Shown: positions 14,029 through 17,210 of the stretch, piece by piece
How the letters are laid out: each line of letters begins with the position of its first letter
How positions within the stretch are numbered: the stretch's first letter is position 1
Assembly (NCBI GenBank): GCA_028819675.1
Contig: JAPPKT010000332.1
Coordinates: 1 to 17,210 of the forward strand
Length of the DNA stretch: 17,210 nucleotides
Direction of reading: 5' to 3'
From: Caldilineaceae bacterium
GTDB lineage: Bacteria > Chloroflexota > Anaerolineae > Caldilineales > Caldilineaceae
Notes under the pieces: generated by a model
What the model saw: only the letters and a program-made list of their open reading frames with translations
Databases searched by the model: none
What the model was told of the DNA's origin: nothing
Made by a program: the position numbers and the translations under genes

Positions 14029-14901
14029 CTAGTCTGAAGTGGGAATTTGGCCGCTCGCCGTGCGTTGGGGGTGTGCGATGGCGGCGACTTTTCGAGCTGG
14101 TGAAGATTGCGCAGTTCGGGCTTTGCAGGCTGGCGACGTGATTGTCACGTCGCGCCGGCCGTAGACGATTTGGCGGCTGCCGGTTATGTATGGGTGTTCG
14201 CTACCGTCGGCCCGGTCGCGCCAGATCAGTTTGCCGATGGCCCGGGCGCGGCGGGCGCTGCAGCCCACGGCTTCGCTGAAGGGTGTGCCGTTGAGCCATT
14301 TGCGCAGAAAGAGGCTGAGGCTCGGCTCCGGCAGCCAGTTGACGGCGTGGGCGCCGTTGACGGCTTGTGCGCCCAATGCCAGCCAGGTGGGGGCGAGGCT
14401 GGCGCCGTAGCAGTTGAGTCCGTAGACCATGCGCAGGTCGAGGAGGGAGGTATCCTCGACGTAGCGGGCGAGCAGTTGGTCGAACGCGGCTGCGTCGACG
14501 AGCTCCTGTCCTTTGTAACCGATCAGGCAGCGCTCCTGTCCATGCACGAGGAGAAGCTGGTCGACGGTATGTGTGGCGCTGACGTTTATGAGGGCGCGGG
14601 TCAGATTGGCGGCGGTGGCGGCGTCATCTTCAAGGATGAGGACGCGGTGGTAGCGGCGGTAGGCGCCGAGGAGACGGAGCAGGAGCTTTGCGTATTCTTC
14701 GGTCAGCCAATCTATGGCGTTCATCGCCCAGTTTGGCAGGTTGACGCCGTGGATATGGCCGACGTTTTCGAGGAAAACTATCAGCGCCAAGGGTTTGCCA
14801 GTGGCGGGCGCGGCGCTGCCGGGCAGATTGGCGGATGGTCTTGAAGCCTGAGGCGGGCGTTTGGTGCGGGTGGAGCTGGCGGGCGTCCGGGCAAGGGCCA
14901 T
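14029..14901 (-). CDS. Uncharacterised protein, candidate caspase-like (clan CD) cysteine peptidase fold
   Basis: A 290-residue protein of no family I can name with certainty. After about 35 low-complexity basic residues there is a hydrophobic strand (LALIVFLENVGH). A helical region follows, then a strand ending in His120-Gly121 (QLLLVHGQE). Next comes a second strand ending at Cys164 (MVYGLNCYGAS), then LGAQAVNGAHAVNW and a segment like FLRKWLNGTPFSEAV. The sequence strand-His-Gly, strand-Cys, Gly-Ala-xx-Val, then a helix with F..WL.G..F.EA parallels CHAT, gingipain and caspase-like peptidases; this is motif-level inference. No signal peptide is evident. No Shine-Dalgarno is clear before ATG 14901, which lies 36 bases after the upstream stop, so the start could differ. 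It is followed at 10 bases by the HD gene. Alternatively it may be a non-peptidase alpha/beta protein. Confidence 0.65.
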   Translation of the reverse strand: MALARTPASSTRTKRPPQASRPSANLPGSAAPATGKPLALIVFLENVGHIHGVNLPNWAMNAIDWLTEEYAKLLLRLLGAYRRYHRVLILEDDAATAANLTRALINVSATHTVDQLLLVHGQERCLIGYKGQELVDAAAFDQLLARYVEDTSLLDLRMVYGLNCYGASLAPTWLALGAQAVNGAHAVNWLPEPSLSLFLRKWLNGTPFSEAVGCSARRARAIGKLIWRDRADGSEHPYITGSRQIVYGRRDVTITSPACKARTAQSSPARKVAAIAHPQRTASGQIPTSD

Positions 14902-14937
14902 GGGGCGTGCAGTGTGACGAAGCGCGGGGCGGGCCGC

Positions 14938-15237
14938 TCAGAATTGGAAGCGGCCGTTGGCGTCAACGACGCGAACTTTGAAGTTTTCGACGAAGGGTTC
15001 GAGGCCGGCGATCAACTCCTGCCACTCGTTTGAGCTCAGGATGCGGGCGGCGTCGTCCTTATCCTCAAGGACCCCACCGCCGAGGATCTGGGGGGCTTCG
15101 CCCCAGAGCGTGTACCAGGCGTCGGTGATGCGCAGACCCAGCTGGGCAAGTCCTGGAGCCAGCGTCTGTACGACGTAACGCTGGCAGTCTTCTTCGTGCC
15201 CTTCCCGCATATCGTAACTCAGAAGTACTTTGACCAT
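14938..15237 (-). CDS. Small protein, likely dimeric alpha/beta-barrel (ferredoxin-like) fold
   Basis: A 99-residue protein whose start is supported by GAGGA seven bases before ATG 15237. It opens with a strand (VKVLLSYDM), then a helix with acidic charge (EGHEEDCQRYVVQTLAP), a strand with DAWYTLWGE, GGGVLEDKDDAARILSSNEW, a helix and a final strand (NFKVRVVD). This beta-alpha-beta-beta-alpha-beta layout is that of ABM/YciI/EthD-type small dimeric barrels. These range from monooxygenases to proteins with no known activity. No catalytic residue can be named. It is the first gene of a minus-strand unit with the caspase-like candidate (36-base gap) and the HD protein. Confidence 0.72.
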   Translation of the reverse strand: MVKVLLSYDMREGHEEDCQRYVVQTLAPGLAQLGLRITDAWYTLWGEAPQILGGGVLEDKDDAARILSSNEWQELIAGLEPFVENFKVRVVDANGRFQF

Positions 15238-15352
15238 GCTACCGTCCTCAAGGGCTGGGAGATAGTCCTGCGGCGTTCTGCCCGTCGCCAGAAGTCGGAA
15301 GAACTAGAATCGGAAGCGTTAAAGCGGGACTATATGACCGATTCCGAAGACC

Positions 15353-15361
15353 AGTATAGCA
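15353..15361 (-). promoter_or_regulatory. Candidate extended -10 promoter element of the minus-strand three-gene unit
   Basis: Read on the minus strand, TGCTATACT matches the extended -10 consensus TGnTATAaT except for one base. No good -35 accompanies it. It lies about 115 bases upstream of ATG 15237, in the only gap (241 bp) ahead of the unit. Confidence 0.35.
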
Positions 15362-15399
15362 CAGACGAACGGCACAGCGCATAGTGGGCGCAGGCGCGG

Positions 15400-15423
15400 A
15401 AACTGTTCGACAGGCCTCAGTTT
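15400..15423. repeat. Short inverted repeat after the PucC-like gene
   Basis: AAACTG (15400-15405) and CAGTTT (15418-15423) form a 6-bp inverted repeat with a 12-base spacer. On the minus strand the stem ends in TTT followed by CC, so it could at best be a weak terminator for the upstream transporter gene, or an operator. Confidence 0.25.
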
Positions 15424-15478
15424 GCAGGGGATGCATGGTTAAATCGTGCTACCTAACGGATCCGAAGTAGAAGGCGCA

Positions 15479-16819
15479 TCAGTCGGAGGCCAGGGAGAGA
15501 ACGGTGTGGAGCCGCACTTCGGCCTGGCGGCGGAACTTTTCGACACTGATGGAGCGGAAGAGCCAGACGGCCAGGAGCAGACCGGCGATTTCAAGGGAGA
15601 AAACGGCTGCGTAGCCCATCAGCGGGTTGCTGGTCAGCAAGAAGAACAGATCGTAGAGCAGACCGCTGATGACATTGCCTATGGCCTGACCGGCGAAATT
15701 TGCTACGCTCCAGGCGCCAATGTAGAGGCCGGCGGCCTGGGGCACGGTCATGTCCAGCATGAAACTGAGATTGCTGACAGTCATGAGGCCACCGCCCAGC
15801 CCTAACAGGAAGACGGAGCCGATAAACAGGTTTGAATTGCCGAGCAGGCCGGCTGAGATGATAGAGGCGAAGGCAATGGCGGTCACGCAGGCGCCCACGT
15901 TTGCGCCGGTTTTTTTCCCAAAGCGATTTGTGAACAAGATTCCGGCCAGGAGGGTGATTAAGATGCCGATTCCCCAGATCGATGTCAGGCGGGTGGTGGC
16001 CGCGACGGACATGCCTAGTGCCTTCGCTCCGAAGGGTTCCAGCACAACGTCCTGTGCGTGGATGCTGATCAACACAATCATGAGGTAGACGAAGAAGCGG
16101 CGGGCCTGGGGATTCAAGGCCAGCAGGCGCAAAACCAGCATGGGATCATCGGCACTATTGGCGGGCTGGTCGGTTCTGGCCGATGCGCGGGGCTCGATTC
16201 GGTAGCTTCCGATCAAGACAAAGACTACGGAAACCAGCCAGATTACCCCGAAAGCTGTGACGAGCGTCTCCTTTGAAATGGCGTTTATGGCGGAGCCACC
16301 CGAGACAGAGGGAGGTGCTGCCAACATCTGGGAAAGACCATAGGTCGTCAAAATCGTTGACAGTATCATAACCGTCCACATGATGCTGACCGCCCGACTA
16401 CGCCCATTTTGATCGGCCAGCTCGGTAACGAGAGAGAGATAGCTCACGGAGGCGGCGTTGATACCGGCTCCCCACAGGCAGAAGACGACGGCAGCGGCCC
16501 CAAGACCCATCAGAAAGTTATGATCGAGCAGATAGGCTACGTGAACCGTGAAGTAACTGCCGGTCGCCGCGAGAAGCCCGCCGAGGAGAATCCAGGGTGT
16601 GCGGTGGTAATCGGCGGCCGGATGGCGATCCGACCAGTTTCCCAGGAATATCTGCAGTGGGGATAGCAGGTAGGGTAAAGCAACCAGGACGGCCACCAGC
16701 GTTACCGGCATCTGCATGTCTGCGATCATGACGCGATTGAGCGTGCTGGTGACCGGTACGACGGTGATTGAGACCCCTACATGTACGAGAGTAAGTTGGG
16801 CGAGGACGCGGGCGTTCAT
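15479..16819 (-). CDS. PucC/BCD-type major facilitator superfamily transporter
   Basis: A polytopic membrane protein (446 residues from ATG 16819) of the MFS with about 12 hydrophobic segments. Its N-terminal part carries the signature of the PucC (bacteriochlorophyll delivery) family: VPVTSTLNRVMIADMQMPVTLVA with Asn28-Arg29, LLSPLQIFLGNWSDRHP, then YHRTPWILLGG (Arg73-Thr-Pro). PucC and relatives assist light-harvesting complex assembly in phototrophs, but relatives occur in non-phototrophs with unknown cargo. I chose ATG 16819 because it places the first membrane helix right after the start as in PucC. The frame is open to 16933, and its extra 38 residues have no helix or ribosome site. Neither start has a clear Shine-Dalgarno. 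The C-terminus ends about 240 bp before the next gene. The substrate is unknown. Confidence 0.82.
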   Translation of the reverse strand: MNARVLAQLTLVHVGVSITVVPVTSTLNRVMIADMQMPVTLVAVLVALPYLLSPLQIFLGNWSDRHPAADYHRTPWILLGGLLAATGSYFTVHVAYLLDHNFLMGLGAAAVVFCLWGAGINAASVSYLSLVTELADQNGRSRAVSIMWTVMILSTILTTYGLSQMLAAPPSVSGGSAINAISKETLVTAFGVIWLVSVVFVLIGSYRIEPRASARTDQPANSADDPMLVLRLLALNPQARRFFVYLMIVLISIHAQDVVLEPFGAKALGMSVAATTRLTSIWGIGILITLLAGILFTNRFGKKTGANVGACVTAIAFASIISAGLLGNSNLFIGSVFLLGLGGGLMTVSNLSFMLDMTVPQAAGLYIGAWSVANFAGQAIGNVISGLLYDLFFLLTSNPLMGYAAVFSLEIAGLLLAVWLFRSISVEKFRRQAEVRLHTVLSLASD

Positions 16820-16972
16820 AGGCGAAGCGTACCATAGATTTCGCGGGAGTTCCAAGATTCTGATGTCGGTTGGCAGGTCCTGAATGGGGGCAGTTGAGGC
16901 ACGGATATACTCACTGGCGAAGGGGGGGTGCATCTTAGAATTGGGGTGGGAACAGTCTGGCGGGGAACCAGT

Positions 16973-16988
16973 GCCAGCGGCGGCTGGC
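16973..16988. repeat. Perfect hairpin GCCAGC-GGCG-GCTGGC
   Basis: A 6-bp GC-rich inverted repeat with a 4-base loop. It has no T-run on either strand, so it is not a standard terminator. Confidence 0.4.
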
Positions 16989-17024
16989 GTTGCGTACCGT
17001 CTTTGGGCGAGACGCAGTGTAGGC

Positions 17025-17036
17025 GCCAGGCCTGGC
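17025..17036. repeat. 12-bp perfect palindrome GCCAGGCCTGGC
   Basis: A continuous palindrome located 36 bp from the previous hairpin, with which it shares the GCCAG/CTGGC arms. It could be an operator half-site pair or a short repetitive palindromic element. Confidence 0.35.
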
Positions 17037-17163
17037 CGTAGGGTGGAATCCGTCAGCTAAGGAGGGTGCGAAGGCAGGCACAAGGCCGGCACCTGCGGGG
17101 ATCTGATGGGACTGGCGGGACGCGGTCTGGCTGGACACCTTCGATTAGGCACCTGTCACCAAT

Positions 17164-17180
17164 ATCGACACCCGGTCGAT
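17164..17180. repeat. Hairpin ATCGAC-ACCCG-GTCGAT
   Basis: A 6-bp perfect inverted repeat with a 5-base spacer near the right window edge. It may be an operator-like site; no neighbouring gene is visible to support that. Confidence 0.3.
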
Positions 17181-17210
17181 GAGGCGTGGCCTGGTTTAGG
17201 GGGGGCGTTG

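Larger units (their letters stand above)
16820..17210. other. Right-end region without a convincing gene
   Basis: About 390 bp lie upstream of the PucC-like gene to the window edge. The first 115 bp could code for an N-terminal extension of the transporter. Short open frames further right (a 67-codon minus-strand frame at 16935-17138) show no recognisable domain or ribosome site. The stretch holds several short perfect inverted repeats, listed separately. The promoter of the transporter gene should lie here, but no good -35/-10 pair was seen. Confidence 0.4.

Noticed and set aside
14107..14844. A 245-codon plus-strand open frame over the caspase-like candidate
   Set aside because: Gly/Ala/Val/Glu-rich antisense frame without domain features; the minus-strand frame fits the operon and has the HD gene's ribosome site at its stop.
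17059..17066. Strong Shine-Dalgarno-like AAGGAGGG near the right edge
   Set aside because: No start codon at a usable distance; the nearest ATG is about 38 bases downstream.

Overview
The window is GC-rich, densely coded, and fits a member of the Chloroflexota (Caldilinea/Anaerolineae-like). This is inferred from gene content and style: lipoproteins with long Pro/Thr linkers, secreted plant-type LRR proteins, UvsE-type repair, IorAB-type molybdenum hydroxylases and many uncharacterised families. No rRNA, tRNA, CRISPR array, insertion sequence, integrase or phage gene was found.

Left part, plus strand. The 3' part of a DnaJ/CbpA-type co-chaperone runs off the left edge (1-656). A roughly 300 bp gap follows. 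Next comes a tightly packed three-gene run: an M1-type zinc metallopeptidase lipoprotein, a DUF2071/YqjF-family protein and a DedA-family membrane protein. It ends at a clear intrinsic terminator (4369-4400).

Centre-left, minus strand (read from 8272 down to 4422). Two secreted proteins, each built by internal duplication, sit head to tail. One carries two copies of a roughly 190-residue PsbP/MOG1-like domain. The other is a 770-residue LRR protein made of two complete capped blocks of 12 repeats each. They look like a surface or extracellular module.

Centre-right, plus strand (8825-13394). A UV-damage endonuclease (UvsE/UvdE) with unusual residues at its lesion-probing positions is followed by an uncharacterised protein with a possible decayed PD-(D/E)XK-like end. 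After these come the two subunits of a Tat-exported isoquinoline-oxidoreductase-type molybdenum hydroxylase. Spacing and stop/start overlaps suggest one transcription unit.

Right part, minus strand (read from 16819 down to 13437). A PucC/BCD-type major facilitator protein lies upstream of a second minus-strand unit. That unit holds a small ferredoxin-like alpha/beta protein, a protein with a His-Gly/Cys arrangement reminiscent of caspase-like (clan CD) peptidases, and an HD-domain phosphohydrolase. The last about 390 bp hold no convincing gene and contain several short perfect inverted repeats.

The least-explained elements are the caspase-like candidate, the unknown protein next to UvsE, the paired duplicated secreted proteins, and the PucC-like transporter with no photosynthesis genes nearby.
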